NCBI GenBank assembly: GCA_009912575.1
Contig: WNDP01000003.1
Span: forward strand, 1 to 64,000
DNA from: Acinetobacter bereziniae
Lineage (GTDB): Bacteria; Pseudomonadota; Gammaproteobacteria; Pseudomonadales; Moraxellaceae
Direction of reading: 5' to 3'
DNA: 64,000 nt
Shown: one piece after another, positions 34,501-42,144 of the stretch
Layout of the letters: the number at the start of each line of letters is the position of its first letter
Position numbering within the stretch: position 1 is the first letter of the stretch
The notes under the pieces: model-generated
What the model saw: only the letters and a program-made list of their open reading frames with translations
Databases searched by the model: none
What the model was told of the DNA's origin: nothing
Translations under genes and position numbers: made by a program

Positions 34501-35660
34501 AATTTGCACTGGCATTAAGGGATGCTGGCCTTATGGTTGATAAGCCTAAAATGGATGGTCAATTATATCGAGTACCTGTTAAGGGTGATGAGGGCGGTAA
34601 ATTAAGCGGTGCGTATAAAGCACATTTAAATGGCATTATGCCAGCTGGATTTATTCAAAATTACAAGACTGGTGATAAGTTTAACTGGAAAGCCGAGGGT
34701 AACTTCCAGGGCGCAGTTAATACGGCAAAAATGATTGCAGAAGCAGCGCAAAGAAAACAGAAGCAACAACAAAAACAAGAACAGCTATATGAAGAAGTAG
34801 CGGATCGGGCCGTAGCATTGATTGAACACGCCCAGCCAGTCAGTGAGCAAAATAAATACTTACAAGCTAAACAAGTTGAAAGCTATGGATTACTTGCTGT
34901 ACCTGGCCCAAGTCCTGAATTTGAAGCAATGGGTATCTATATTGGAAACACTTATAGCGAAACAAAGGCATTACGTGAAAAACATGCTGCTATGGATGAT
35001 AAGGATCAATACAAAGTCTTTATGACCAAAAACGACATTATGATTCCTGTTTCGGATCAGAAAGGCAAAGTCTGGACAGTTCAGACCATTGCAGAAAATG
35101 GATTTAAATCCTGGTTAAAAGGTGGCAAGAAACACGGTAATTTCTTCATACTTGGTCAGCCCGAAAATGGTAAACCAATTTTGGAAGCAGAGGGATACGC
35201 AACAGGCGCAACCTTGCATAAACTCACCAATAGACCTGTAGCTTTGGCCTTTGATAGCGGAAACCTGTTATCAGTCGCTATTGCCGTTAAGCAAATGTTT
35301 GATGCAAGCACAATATACGTGGCTGGTGACAATGACCGTGCAGCTTTTGAAGCTGGTAAAATGAAAGTGAATGTCGGTTTAGAAAAAGCCCTGGAAGCAG
35401 CTCAACAAGTCGGTGGACATACAATCATTCCAAACATTCAGAAAGGTGAAAAGCTAAGTGATTGGAATGATATTGCCGTTACTAAAGGCCCAGCCATAGC
35501 CAAAGATCAAATTAAGACGGCTCTTGAAAGTATTAAACATGAGCAGTCAAAGGTAAATGAGATTAAAAAAACACCTACTAGAGAGGAAAACATACCAGTT
35601 AAAGATAAGGCACAAACGCCCTGGAACACAGAACAGAAAGTAAGACATAGAAGCATGTAA
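31572..35660 (+). CDS. traC: TraC-like ArdC antirestriction / primase, 1362 aa
   Basis: The N-terminal part is an ArdC-type ssDNA-binding domain (WQKPWKPG, NLINL) followed by a zincin-like site H211-E212-x2-H215 (LHELGH). After a long middle region, four copies of a DUF5710-like motif (pattern VKKLGAKWDKNEKSWYVPAG) start at about residues 669, 736, 826 and 906. A C-terminal primase domain has TOPRIM motifs LEAEGYATG (about 1203) and VAGDND (about 1251). RP4 TraC is a primase delivered into the recipient. ArdC domains protect incoming DNA from restriction. The DUF5710 array makes this version longer than RP4 TraC. The basic tail ends KVRHRSM. Confidence 0.88.
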   Translation: MKKEYVEELSARLIEQIKSNTAPWQKPWKPGEINTALPRNVITGKPYRGMNLINLMSKAYVQGYDDPRWLSAKQGNDKFDAYVRKGEKGTLIHYWKFTDERQKKDENGKPVIDENGKPVKEVVRLDKPQVFFSVVFNAQQFEGMPPIEKTIKPIEEWERHQLAENILNNSGVPIRNVNGDRAYYNVGTDQITMPERSQFDSSDKYYATALHELGHATGHPSRLKRDLTGGFGSENYAKEELRAEIASMMLGQELQIGHDPSQHVAYLQSWVKVLEEDPKEIFRATRDADKIMDYVLELNRQKTIENTQEFLQKLDQNKQTELTPSLAYESLQQLAKDENLEIQPITMPGKLIVKLTVDTAKNLSVNAVFGEDGHIALHDLEDKPLITAFNSNDDFKVFSTQIIRGIKDTIIERENRTEIVQDPDVIAHLQQLHEKIKATSGNKTAFDMYEIVSKHAENMGYTPIITERPLRNEEDSHNGYRVNLYDGNRKTDVGADIMGANTLVCLGEKSVHGSWINDKAWIEENLSKALFQDFVDQVALTVDKPTQENKDSLLVTSAHKIALFNAKTDYFQFEAGPTFKEQIVNSLKEQNLADEEFIGIALPFNSNGGHVVVSQSAKEVGKFQVTVIGADNQPLSDFGQQTKEEALETFFNNVDFTETYNRFNEKPKKVYLDVPYHEKEQVKETGAKWDKKEKAWYVMSDQLDIVHNKWIRKDQPEQAQEQVKDAVQDQSKSAEKIFLTVDYKDKNEVKKLGAKWDKNEKSWYVPAGQDTAPFAKWIPESAIALDQTKVGVNMEKVLEKAKISLTVDNQPVVAAGQDYEAEVAKKTMLTVSFAEKDEVKKLGAKWDTKAKSWYVPAGQDTGPFEKWIPDQVAVVDVQSIAQDEVAKTNMIEKEKSVAIEPFVSDEKIYLAVAYEDRAEAKDAGAMWDAEVKCWYAPAGVDIQPFEKFLPENQPNVESNAHFTNLPDFQMNTDPVQQFALALRDAGLMVDKPKMDGQLYRVPVKGDEGGKLSGAYKAHLNGIMPAGFIQNYKTGDKFNWKAEGNFQGAVNTAKMIAEAAQRKQKQQQKQEQLYEEVADRAVALIEHAQPVSEQNKYLQAKQVESYGLLAVPGPSPEFEAMGIYIGNTYSETKALREKHAAMDDKDQYKVFMTKNDIMIPVSDQKGKVWTVQTIAENGFKSWLKGGKKHGNFFILGQPENGKPILEAEGYATGATLHKLTNRPVALAFDSGNLLSVAIAVKQMFDASTIYVAGDNDRAAFEAGKMKVNVGLEKALEAAQQVGGHTIIPNIQKGEKLSDWNDIAVTKGPAIAKDQIKTALESIKHEQSKVNEIKKTPTREENIPVKDKAQTPWNTEQKVRHRSM
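32261..32274. promoter_or_regulatory. KorB-box-like palindrome, intragenic (traC, 5' part)
   Basis: Exact TTTCGGATCAGAAA; encodes part of GFGSEN. Confidence 0.5.
35050..35063. promoter_or_regulatory. KorB-box-like palindrome, intragenic (traC, 3' part)
   Basis: Exact TTTCGGATCAGAAA; encodes SDQK in a different frame from the 32261 copy. Confidence 0.5.
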
Positions 35661-35683
35661 GTATTAAAGCGCTATACGTGTGT

Positions 35684-35717
35684 AAAAATAGGACAAAATA
35701 TTTGTCCTATTTTTTTA
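35684..35717. terminator. Bidirectional terminator after traC
   Basis: Perfect stem ATAGGACAAA / TTTGTCCTAT flanked by A- and T-runs, between convergent traC and the next minus-strand gene. Confidence 0.85.
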
Positions 35718-36258
35718 TATCTAATGAACCATTCTCTTTAACAATATATGTAGTGATACGTGTACCAATGGCGCTTAAATCAGTGATCGTAAAAATTGAG
35801 CCGAAAGATTTTGCAGTCTTATTTTGCTGTTCTTGAAGCTTCCTGATAGCTTCAACCATATTGGACGCTTCAAAATAATATTCAGATCCATTAAATTCAA
35901 TTTTGTAGCTTTTTAAGGTCAAAACTTCCTTGCAGTAGAAGCATTTTCCATATTCCTGTGCGTAACGATCCGATTCAAATTTACTCGTTTTTCCGAAATG
36001 CAGACCACGTTTACAGTTCAATTTAAACCCTAATCGAATTAGATAAGAGCTTAAAATTATTTTAGTAAAATAAATCAATAAACCTAGAAAAATAGACACT
36101 AGGCCAACGGTCATAAAAACATTGCCCATATAATTGTAGTGAAAACTAAAATTTTCAACACCTACAAGCAAAGCACTTATACCTACACACCAGGACAACC
36201 CAATCAAGATATTCAAGATTTTTTCAAGGTTACTTTTAGGAATATCGCTAGTGTTCAT
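35707..36258 (-). CDS. Membrane protein of unknown function, 183 aa
   Basis: Two or three hydrophobic helices in the first 75 residues, then a basic soluble domain with a CFYC pair and a beta-rich C-terminus. Its promoter region and first four codons lie inside the left 159-bp inverted repeat; the right repeat carries the same ATG and four codons followed at once by TAA. This gene may therefore be the original source of the repeated sequence. Function unknown. Confidence 0.65.
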   Translation of the reverse strand: MNTSDIPKSNLEKILNILIGLSWCVGISALLVGVENFSFHYNYMGNVFMTVGLVSIFLGLLIYFTKIILSSYLIRLGFKLNCKRGLHFGKTSKFESDRYAQEYGKCFYCKEVLTLKSYKIEFNGSEYYFEASNMVEAIRKLQEQQNKTAKSFGSIFTITDLSAIGTRITTYIVKENGSLDIKK

Positions 36259-36405
36259 AGGCCCTTAAACCTGTAATAAAATGCCAATCAAGAAAACTGA
36301 TCCTTTTTTGGTGTACTAAGAAAAAACAAGCACTTATCAAATTCAGGATTAAGCCGGTGCGATCGCTGCAGAAAGTGTGGCCGTGGAATATTTTGCCACT
36401 CATTT
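36247..36405. repeat. Left copy of 159-bp inverted repeat
   Basis: Identical, in inverse orientation, to 44560-44718 by base-by-base reading. It contains a start region (ATGAACACTAGC) at the outer end and the stop codon of the recombinase at the inner end. Confidence 0.95.
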
Positions 36406-37005
36406 GCTGCTAGGGCTTAATTGTTTTTGTACTCGATACACGGTTGCTTCCCCTACGCCTACAGCTAATGCAATTTCTTCTTTGGTCATAGCTCCTTGAG
36501 CCAGTAACACTTTAATCCGTTCATGTTTTTTGAGATTAGGTTTTTTCCCTGTTGGTTTATAGCCAGCTCGTTCTAGGCCCTGCTTAATTCGCTCTTTCCT
36601 TTTTTCATTGTCCAGTCGGGCCATTGTCGCTAGTAAGTCGATAAGCATTGAGTTAATGACATTTAATATTTCGCTTGTCATCTTATCGCTGGTCGCATTA
36701 TTGATATGTGTGGTTGGTAGATCATGAATGATTAACTTGAGACCTTTTGATTTAATCTTTTCCTTGAGTATGGAAAAATCGTCCTGGCTTAATCTTGAGA
36801 GCCGATCTACAGATTCAACAAGTAGGATATCCCCTTGATTGGATTCTTCTAATAATTTATTCAGGATAGGCCGATTTAATTTTGTACCAGTATAATTTTC
36901 GATGTAGGTTGAAAATTCACCAGTGGTAAAGTCTTTTAGCATTTGTAAAGCACGTTCTGCATCTTGATCTTTTGTACTAGCTCTAACATAAATTCTAGTT
37001 ACCAT
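36400..37005 (-). CDS. Serine site-specific recombinase (resolvase/invertase)
   Basis: A 201-aa small serine recombinase. The catalytic domain has YVRASTKDQ with the nucleophile Ser at residue 10, SVDRLSRL and the ARLDNEKRKERI long-helix region, then a C-terminal helix-turn-helix (MTKEEIALAVGVGEATVYR). It could act as a resolvase or as an invertase. Its stop codon lies in the inner end of the left inverted repeat, so inversion of the 8.15-kb segment would leave the gene intact. Upstream is a dyad TTGCGTA / TACGCAA that may be part of its site. Confidence 0.9.
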   Translation of the reverse strand: MVTRIYVRASTKDQDAERALQMLKDFTTGEFSTYIENYTGTKLNRPILNKLLEESNQGDILLVESVDRLSRLSQDDFSILKEKIKSKGLKLIIHDLPTTHINNATSDKMTSEILNVINSMLIDLLATMARLDNEKRKERIKQGLERAGYKPTGKKPNLKKHERIKVLLAQGAMTKEEIALAVGVGEATVYRVQKQLSPSSK

Positions 37006-37032
37006 TTAACAGTGTTCCTCTTTGTGTATATT

Positions 37033-37052
37033 TATTGCGTAAAAAATACGCA
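37033..37052. promoter_or_regulatory. Dyad upstream of recombinase
   Basis: TTGCGTA-N5-TACGCAA about 30 bp before the recombinase start; candidate res subsite or operator. The surrounding gene-free stretch (37006-37428) also holds a hairpin terminator and AT-rich TATCATT repeats. Confidence 0.4.
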
Positions 37053-37122
37053 AACTTGACTTTTGGCTTTGTGTGGAGAATACTGAGGATTCTCACGTCT
37101 CTGTATCTTTCCGTATAGAATC

Positions 37123-37148
37123 AACGGATCTGAAAAGATCCGTTTTTA
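37123..37148 (+). terminator. Hairpin terminator
   Basis: AACGGATC / GATCCGTT stem with a 6-nt loop and following T-rich run, in a gene-free region. Confidence 0.6.
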
Positions 37149-37159
37149 TTTGCGTTAAA

Positions 37160-37320
37160 CTCTATCATTAAGCATTAATAATTTAAGTTCTATGATAAAT
37201 GAATCATTTAGCTATTATAAATACTTAAATGATAGAAAAATCTATCATTAAATAGGATTTTCATTTAGGTATAGTCTATTGATAGATTTTTTATTTAGAA
37301 GTATAATTATATCGTACGAT
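37160..37320. repeat. AT-rich repeats of CTATCATTAA type
   Basis: Several direct and inverted copies of CTATCATT / AATGATAG, including AATGATAGA-N4-TCTATCATT. Located between the recombinase and the following plus-strand operon; a binding region or recombination site is possible. Confidence 0.45.
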
Positions 37321-37428
37321 ATAACTAAAATTAAATTATGCGACATGCCCTGTCACATTGTTCAATAAAGAGGGTTGTTTAGTTTTATCAATATCGTAAT
37401 GTTAATAATTCCAAAAAGGAGAATTGAT

Positions 37429-37824
37429 ATGACTGGCCCAAAACTATTTGAACCAACACAGCAAGACCTGGACGCAATGAAAGACAAATTGTTCCAGCAA
37501 TTGAACCAGGAAGAATCGTTTAAACAAGATGCCCAAGCAAAGGGTGTACCGATCCTCAAACGATTAGTTGAAGTAGCAAAATCTGATACAGGGCAAAGCC
37601 TAGTAGTTCGTAAATTTCTGCTTGGCTGCTATGACGGTCAAAGATTTCCATTTGACTTAACTGATTTTCGTCAACTTGACTTGAATCTGTTTCAAGACTG
37701 CATGGCTATCCTAGCTATGGATCGCTCTCCAACAAAAGAAGTGCATGAGTATTTAGATGGGCCTGAATATAAGGGTTTGGTGAATGGTGGCGCATTGTTT
37801 GAACAATGGGCTAAAACAATATAG
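37429..37824 (+). CDS. Hypothetical protein, DUF7673-like
   Basis: A 131-aa soluble protein with the pattern TGQSxxVxKFLLGCYDG...FDLTDFRQLD, which resembles a small family of plasmid and mobile-element proteins (DUF7673 in my recollection). The family has no assigned function. The ATG is chosen over an upstream TTG because AGGAG lies 7 nt before it. It opens a plus-strand run of eight genes in the inverted-repeat segment. Confidence 0.65.
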   Translation: MTGPKLFEPTQQDLDAMKDKLFQQLNQEESFKQDAQAKGVPILKRLVEVAKSDTGQSLVVRKFLLGCYDGQRFPFDLTDFRQLDLNLFQDCMAILAMDRSPTKEVHEYLDGPEYKGLVNGGALFEQWAKTI

Positions 37825-37866
37825 TAATTTCACCGATATTCAAAAAAAATTAATAGGATAACTTCA

Positions 37867-38109
37867 ATGGCACTGGTTATAGATAATGGTCATTTACTTT
37901 ATGACGAAAATGATGATCGCTGTAAAGTTTTTGTAAAACAATCTCAAGGAATGCTTTTCGGTTTTGGGGTTTTTATTGATAAAGGCTGTCCTAGTGAAAC
38001 AAAAAAATATTGGGGTAAATGGGATTGGAATAACCAAGAAAAATCACTACTAAATATTATGGAAAGTGGTGGTAAATGGGATGGTTGGGAAGTTAATAAT
38101 GTTAATTAA
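37867..38109 (+). CDS. Hypothetical protein, 80 aa
   Basis: A small soluble, Gly/Trp/Lys-rich protein, with several Trp in its C-terminal half (KKYWGKWDW, KWDGWEV). No signal, membrane helix or known motif. Start ATG with AGG upstream. In line with its neighbours, spaced 42 bp. Confidence 0.55.
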   Translation: MALVIDNGHLLYDENDDRCKVFVKQSQGMLFGFGVFIDKGCPSETKKYWGKWDWNNQEKSLLNIMESGGKWDGWEVNNVN

Positions 38110-38131
38110 TTAGCTTTATTGGGGGTTAAAA

Positions 38132-38311
38132 ATGGAACATCGTAAAGCGCTTAAACTTATGGGTAAGAAAATATCATTCATTTTTAACAATGAAACACGT
38201 ATAGGATTAGTTGTTGCTGTACTAAAAAAAATGGATGGAAAAGAGGAAATTCAAATTAATGAAATTACATACTCATTAAGTGAAATTGAATTAGATTCTA
38301 TCGTTAATTAA
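38132..38311 (+). CDS. Hypothetical protein, 59 aa
   Basis: A short frame beginning MEHRKAL and ending SIVN, with GGGGG upstream of the ATG and neighbours in the same direction on either side (22 bp and 14 bp). Mixed charged and hydrophobic, alpha/beta in appearance. Likely a real gene because of spacing and Shine-Dalgarno; unknown function. Confidence 0.55.
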   Translation: MEHRKALKLMGKKISFIFNNETRIGLVVAVLKKMDGKEEIQINEITYSLSEIELDSIVN

Positions 38312-38325
38312 TTTGGAGTTGAAAA

Positions 38326-38745
38326 ATGAAATTAGCAACTGGAAATGTTCCCAAAAAATTTGCACTTGAAAATACAAGTGAAGCAGCTGAACAAATTGTC
38401 CAGTTTGCTGATAGCTTGGGTGCAAATATCTTATTGGTGGGTAAGATTCAAACAGGTAAATCCTTAATTTGTAATAAGATAACAGATCAACATTTTGAGC
38501 ATAAACCAGCACTTCTTGATAAGCCTTTTGAGTTTAATGTTAGCTCCCAACAGCAAGAAAATGGCTTTGTAGCTCTCGATGATACCTTTAGTTTTTCTGA
38601 TGATCGTATCAAAGAGTTTTTAGAATATATAGCCAAGAATAAACTAAGATTTATATTTACTGCTATTGGTTTTGATAATATTCGTGAATCAATCTTTGAG
38701 TATATTGATAAACATCATAATTATATTATTGTTGAAATAGAATAG
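38326..38745 (+). CDS. Small P-loop NTPase-like protein, 139 aa
   Basis: Walker A GKIQTGKS at residues 39-46 and a likely Walker B (GFVALDD) near residue 86. The protein is about half the size of typical P-loop domains and lacks other recognisable parts. Start ATG with GGAG upstream. The partner genes around it are unknown, so no role can be assigned; a minimal AAA-like or ATP-gated switch is possible. Confidence 0.65.
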   Translation: MKLATGNVPKKFALENTSEAAEQIVQFADSLGANILLVGKIQTGKSLICNKITDQHFEHKPALLDKPFEFNVSSQQQENGFVALDDTFSFSDDRIKEFLEYIAKNKLRFIFTAIGFDNIRESIFEYIDKHHNYIIVEIE

Positions 38746-38756
38746 GTTTTAAAAAT

Positions 38757-39116
38757 ATGGATTTAAATGAATTGATTTATTTTAAGGAAAGATTTGAAGA
38801 TTTAAAGCTAAAGTCTTATGAATCTGATCGCTTAATAAGTATTGTTAATGCTGCTATCTCAAGCTTTGAAAAAATTGAATATAAAGATGATATTCATCAT
38901 TCATTTTATTGGGAGGTATGGGGGTTGCTTTCCGAAATTGGTGATCATGTCGTCAGTAATGAGGATTTAATAAAAATAAAAGCAATGAATGCTGAATTTG
39001 CTGGGCATACCTTAACTTTTAGATTGTCAAAAGGCTGGTTGCAACGAGTAGATAATGCACCAACTGAATTTAAAAATTTCAGTTCATATTTACATAATGA
39101 TGAATTTATTGGTTAA
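38757..39116 (+). CDS. Hypothetical protein, 119 aa
   Basis: A soluble helical protein, acidic in the first half. No motif recognised. It follows the P-loop gene by 11 bp and probably shares its transcript. Confidence 0.55.
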   Translation: MDLNELIYFKERFEDLKLKSYESDRLISIVNAAISSFEKIEYKDDIHHSFYWEVWGLLSEIGDHVVSNEDLIKIKAMNAEFAGHTLTFRLSKGWLQRVDNAPTEFKNFSSYLHNDEFIG

Positions 39117-39131
39117 AAGGGTATTCGATTT

Positions 39132-39891
39132 ATGAATAAACCTACACCACAAGTTTATGAAGCTTTATAGCTTAATCACACTTCAACGAAAGGCAAATTC
39201 ATTCGGTTATATGTCTTACAACCGATTTATTTCTATTGATGACAAGAATCAATTTGCTCATGAACTAGCTCTAAATCCTGAATTTTTTGGTGTAAAACCC
39301 TTAATTGAGTTATTCCAAACGATATGCCATGAAATGGTGCATCTGTATCAAATGAGCTATGGCAAGCCGTCACAAAAGGGCTATCACAATAAAGAATTTG
39401 CAGCCATGATGAAAGAACGTGGTTTGATGGCAAGTTCTACTGGTCGTCCAGGTGGGAACGATACAGGCCAGCACATGGCTGATTACCCGATCCCAGGTGG
39501 TCAGTTTTTGGAAGTAAGTAATGATCTTTTCAATGAGGGGATTATTGTTGCTTGGTACGATAGATTCATGCCTAAGAACACATCAATTCACACCATGCTT
39601 GAAGATCAGCAAATCGCAACAGATTTAACCCAGGGAATAAGTGAAAGTCTGCTTGTGATCCCTCATTTACCAACTGAAATTGATTTAAGTGGTGATCTTG
39701 ATAGTATCCCTCTCGGTGCGCCTGAGCCAGTTATACAATTCGTAAATAGACCGTTAAAACCGCCAAAAAGTAAATTCAAGTTTACGTGTCCAAAATGTAA
39801 AAACAACCTTTGGGGCAAAGAATCGCTAAATGTAATTTGTGGTGATTGTTCCATTTCTTTTGAGCTGCAAATAAATGAATATGAGGATTAA
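39132..39891 (+). pseudogene. SprT-like zinc metalloprotease, disrupted near 5' end
   Basis: The first reading frame begins with a good Shine-Dalgarno and encodes MNKPTPQVYEAL, then stops. A second frame starting at an ATG at 39157 continues with ITLQRKANSFGYMSYNRF, the SprT-like zinc site CHEMVHLYQ and a C-terminal four-Cys zinc ribbon (CPKCKN...CGDC). Related plasmid proteins join these two parts through about 20 residues, so an out-of-frame deletion removed that link. The ATG at 39157 could still give an N-terminally shortened protein of 244 aa with an intact active-site motif. Confidence 0.75.
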
Positions 39892-39895
39892 AACA

Positions 39896-40417
39896 ATGCA
39901 ATATAATTTCACACATGAGCTAAGTGAATTGCTTCATTTTACTGCTGGTGTAGGAACAGCTGCACGGCTATTTAGTGCTTACAGTAGTGAATTTGCCCAT
40001 CCGCAAGCAAGACCGATAGATAAGGTATATCATTTAAAGAAACAGAGTTTTTTAAGTAGAGTTTTTAATAAACCACAATATTTACCACAACCTACTCCTG
40101 ATCAAAAAGTATTTGATCGAGTAGTTATGAGTATGGAGTCCAGTCAGGATTTAATGTGGATCACTGATACAATCCATAACTTTAATTCACTAGCGGAAGC
40201 TATCAATTCAGGAAATCCTGAACATATCAATAAAACTTGTGACCGTTTTATTTCTTATTTTAAAGAGTTAATGGATCATGACCAACACATGCAAAAAGGT
40301 TCAAAGGGTAATCCAGCGGAAACCTTTTCTAAAGACAGATTTAGAGGTTTGATAGAGATAGATAGAGCCATTAATGCCATAAATTCGATTAAATCTAAGA
40401 TTTTGATAACAGAGTGA
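39896..40417 (+). CDS. Hypothetical protein, 173 aa
   Basis: A soluble, mostly helical protein with no recognised motif. The start is the ATG with GAGG 8 nt upstream, 4 bp after the SprT-like stop. The amino-acid pattern (His- and Phe-rich) gives no hint of function. Confidence 0.55.
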   Translation: MQYNFTHELSELLHFTAGVGTAARLFSAYSSEFAHPQARPIDKVYHLKKQSFLSRVFNKPQYLPQPTPDQKVFDRVVMSMESSQDLMWITDTIHNFNSLAEAINSGNPEHINKTCDRFISYFKELMDHDQHMQKGSKGNPAETFSKDRFRGLIEIDRAINAINSIKSKILITE

Positions 40418-40430
40418 AAGGAGGGGGTTA

Positions 40431-40988
40431 ATGAATATTCAACATACAGATAACTTCTACATCAAGCCTGAAATGCAATCAGAATCATCTAAGAAAGTAG
40501 ATAAATATCTGAAATATATTTTAATTTCTTATGTGGCAGCAACATTATTTATTTGTTTAGATCATGCTTTCTTTCATTTAGGAATTGGAAAATTAATATT
40601 AGTTGGCCCAGCTTTTATTTTATGGGCTATGGTTGCTTTATTAATATATTTGATTGCTTATTTTAATGGCACATTTTCTCGTAGGCATCTTCCTGAAAAA
40701 TTTGTATTTGACTTAATTTCAGCTTTGAAATCAAAAAAAGTTAAGGAAAATATTTTGGCTATCATAAAGTTAAATAATGGGATAAGTCTCCGTGATTTAC
40801 GCTTAATTTATAGAAAAATGGAAATCGAATTAAGTGAGTATTATAGAAATGGTTATAAAGAAATGTTGAATCTAAATGACCAGTTGCCAGCTGAAAAGCA
40901 AAAACCTATTACAGATTTACAGCATGACGTAAACAATATGAAAGAGTTTATTGTATATATCCAGCGTTCAGCTGGGAGGTATAAATAA
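40431..40988 (+). CDS. Membrane protein of unknown function, 185 aa
   Basis: Two membrane helices (about 28-47 and 52-78) preceded by a polar N-terminus and followed by a charged helical domain of about 100 residues. The Shine-Dalgarno is strong (AAGGAGG). Its stop overlaps the start of the TetR gene (TAATG), so they are co-translated. Confidence 0.6.
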   Translation: MNIQHTDNFYIKPEMQSESSKKVDKYLKYILISYVAATLFICLDHAFFHLGIGKLILVGPAFILWAMVALLIYLIAYFNGTFSRRHLPEKFVFDLISALKSKKVKENILAIIKLNNGISLRDLRLIYRKMEIELSEYYRNGYKEMLNLNDQLPAEKQKPITDLQHDVNNMKEFIVYIQRSAGRYK

Positions 40989-41521
40989 TGAACGCACAAA
41001 TGACCTATGTTCCTAAAAAATATCATGTGCTTAATGTTGCACATGATTTATTTAAGAAATATGGCTTTCACACTGTTGGAGTGGATAGAATTATTGCAGA
41101 TTCTAAAGTTGCTAAGATGACGTTTTACAATAATTTTCGCTCTAAAAATAATCTTATTCTTGCTATAGTTGAACGTGAAATTTCGGATCAGAAAAATTCT
41201 TTAGAAGATGCTTCAATTAACAGTGAGGAATGTGAGAGCGTAGGGCAATTAAAGGCTTTGTATGACTGGCATTTGTCATTTATAGAACAGAAAAATTATA
41301 ATGGTTGTTTACTCAATAAGGCATTAGTAGAGCTTTGGAGCAATTCAGAGATCATTAGACTGATAGAAGATTTTAATAACTGGAAGTTTGAACTTGTACT
41401 AAGAAATTTTGATAAAAATAATAAGTCAAAAGCAACACTATTTTTTAATTTATTAAATGGAATGTTGTTGCCAGCAAATAAAAATATAATTGAATGGTCT
41501 GATTTAGAAAAAATAATTTAA
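40988..41521 (+). CDS. TetR/AcrR-family regulator
   Basis: A 177-aa repressor with the TetR helix-turn-helix near residues 30-55 (TVGVDRIIADSKVAKMTFYNNFRSKNNLI) and a helical ligand-binding domain. It is the last gene of the plus-strand run in this segment and could control that run or the divergent genes. An exact KorB-like box lies inside the coding sequence. Its 3' end overlaps the convergent membrane-protein gene by 4 bp. Confidence 0.85.
   Translation: MNAQMTYVPKKYHVLNVAHDLFKKYGFHTVGVDRIIADSKVAKMTFYNNFRSKNNLILAIVEREISDQKNSLEDASINSEECESVGQLKALYDWHLSFIEQKNYNGCLLNKALVELWSNSEIIRLIEDFNNWKFELVLRNFDKNNKSKATLFFNLLNGMLLPANKNIIEWSDLEKII
41181..41194. promoter_or_regulatory. KorB-box-like palindrome, intragenic (tetR)
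   Basis: Exact TTTCGGATCAGAAA; encodes SDQK. The only copy inside the inverted-repeat segment. Confidence 0.5.
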
Positions 41522-41988
41522 CTAAATAGCCATTCAATAGAAGAATAAACCATTAAAAGAATAGCTGGGGAAAGTATAATTAAGAATCTATACTTTTTAT
41601 AACCCACATTTTTAAGAAAACTTACATATTTCAGATAAACACAAAATAATCCAAAATAATAAAGAATTACAAAGGCCCACTTAATAACAAAGTTTAAATT
41701 ATCAAAAGGGGTGAGGGTATTTACAATTAAAAAATCATTTATAGTTTTTCCAAATGCTAAAGGCTCATAAATCATATAGTGATAAATGAAAAGCACATAT
41801 TTAGCTGGGGCTTCATATAGCTGCCAGTTTTCAATAGCATTCCAAACTTGAGAAATGAGATAACAGACACCAAAAAAGAGGATTAGTCCGAATGTTCCTG
41901 GTATCCCAAGACTAGAACTATGCTGGTTATTATCCTGGCGTTTGATGTGAATTATATCGTTATGATCATGACAATCATTATCTATCAT
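41518..41988 (-). CDS. Membrane protein of unknown function, 156 aa
   Basis: A His/Asp-rich polar N-terminus of about 30 residues, then hydrophobic helices near 32-48, 65-85, 97-120 and 135-152. I start at the ATG preceded by GGAG; in-frame ATGs upstream fall within the leader palindrome. Unknown family. Confidence 0.6.
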   Translation of the reverse strand: MIDNDCHDHNDIIHIKRQDNNQHSSSLGIPGTFGLILFFGVCYLISQVWNAIENWQLYEAPAKYVLFIYHYMIYEPLAFGKTINDFLIVNTLTPFDNLNFVIKWAFVILYYFGLFCVYLKYVSFLKNVGYKKYRFLIILSPAILLMVYSSIEWLFS

Positions 41989-42004
41989 GGCGTTTCTCCG
42001 CTTC

Positions 42005-42058
42005 ATGGCTGCTGCCATATTAATACTATAATTTTACCACTACTCAAAAAATAGGCAA
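42005..42058 (-). promoter_or_regulatory. Promoter with leader palindrome (atypical spacing)
   Basis: Minus strand leader palindrome ATGGC-AGCA-GCCAT (42005-42018). Upstream a candidate -10 TAAAAT (42031-42036) and -35 TTGCCT (42053-42058), 16-bp spacer. The distance from -10 to palindrome is 12 bp, unlike the 18-19 bp elsewhere. Confidence 0.5.
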
Positions 42059-42083
42059 TAGCACTTTACTATTGGTTACTTAT

Positions 42084-42137
42084 AAACACTATATATAGTG
42101 GTTCACACAGCTCCGACCGATACTATATATAGTGTTT
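42084..42137. repeat. Inverted pair of ACTATATATAGT dodecamers
   Basis: AAACACTATATATAGT (42084-42099) is repeated in perfect inversion at 42122-42137. Each half holds the self-complementary 12-mer. It lies downstream of the KfrB-domain gene and upstream of the promoter of the membrane protein; it could be a terminator or an operator. Confidence 0.55.
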
Positions 42138-42144
42138 GGTGGGG

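Noticed and set aside
35746-35770. TGTAGTGATACGTGTACC as the missing left end of the Tn7-like element
   Set aside because: Only about 10 of the first bases fit, it lies inside a coding region, no further 22-bp repeats follow, and the distance to tnsA is 19 kb.
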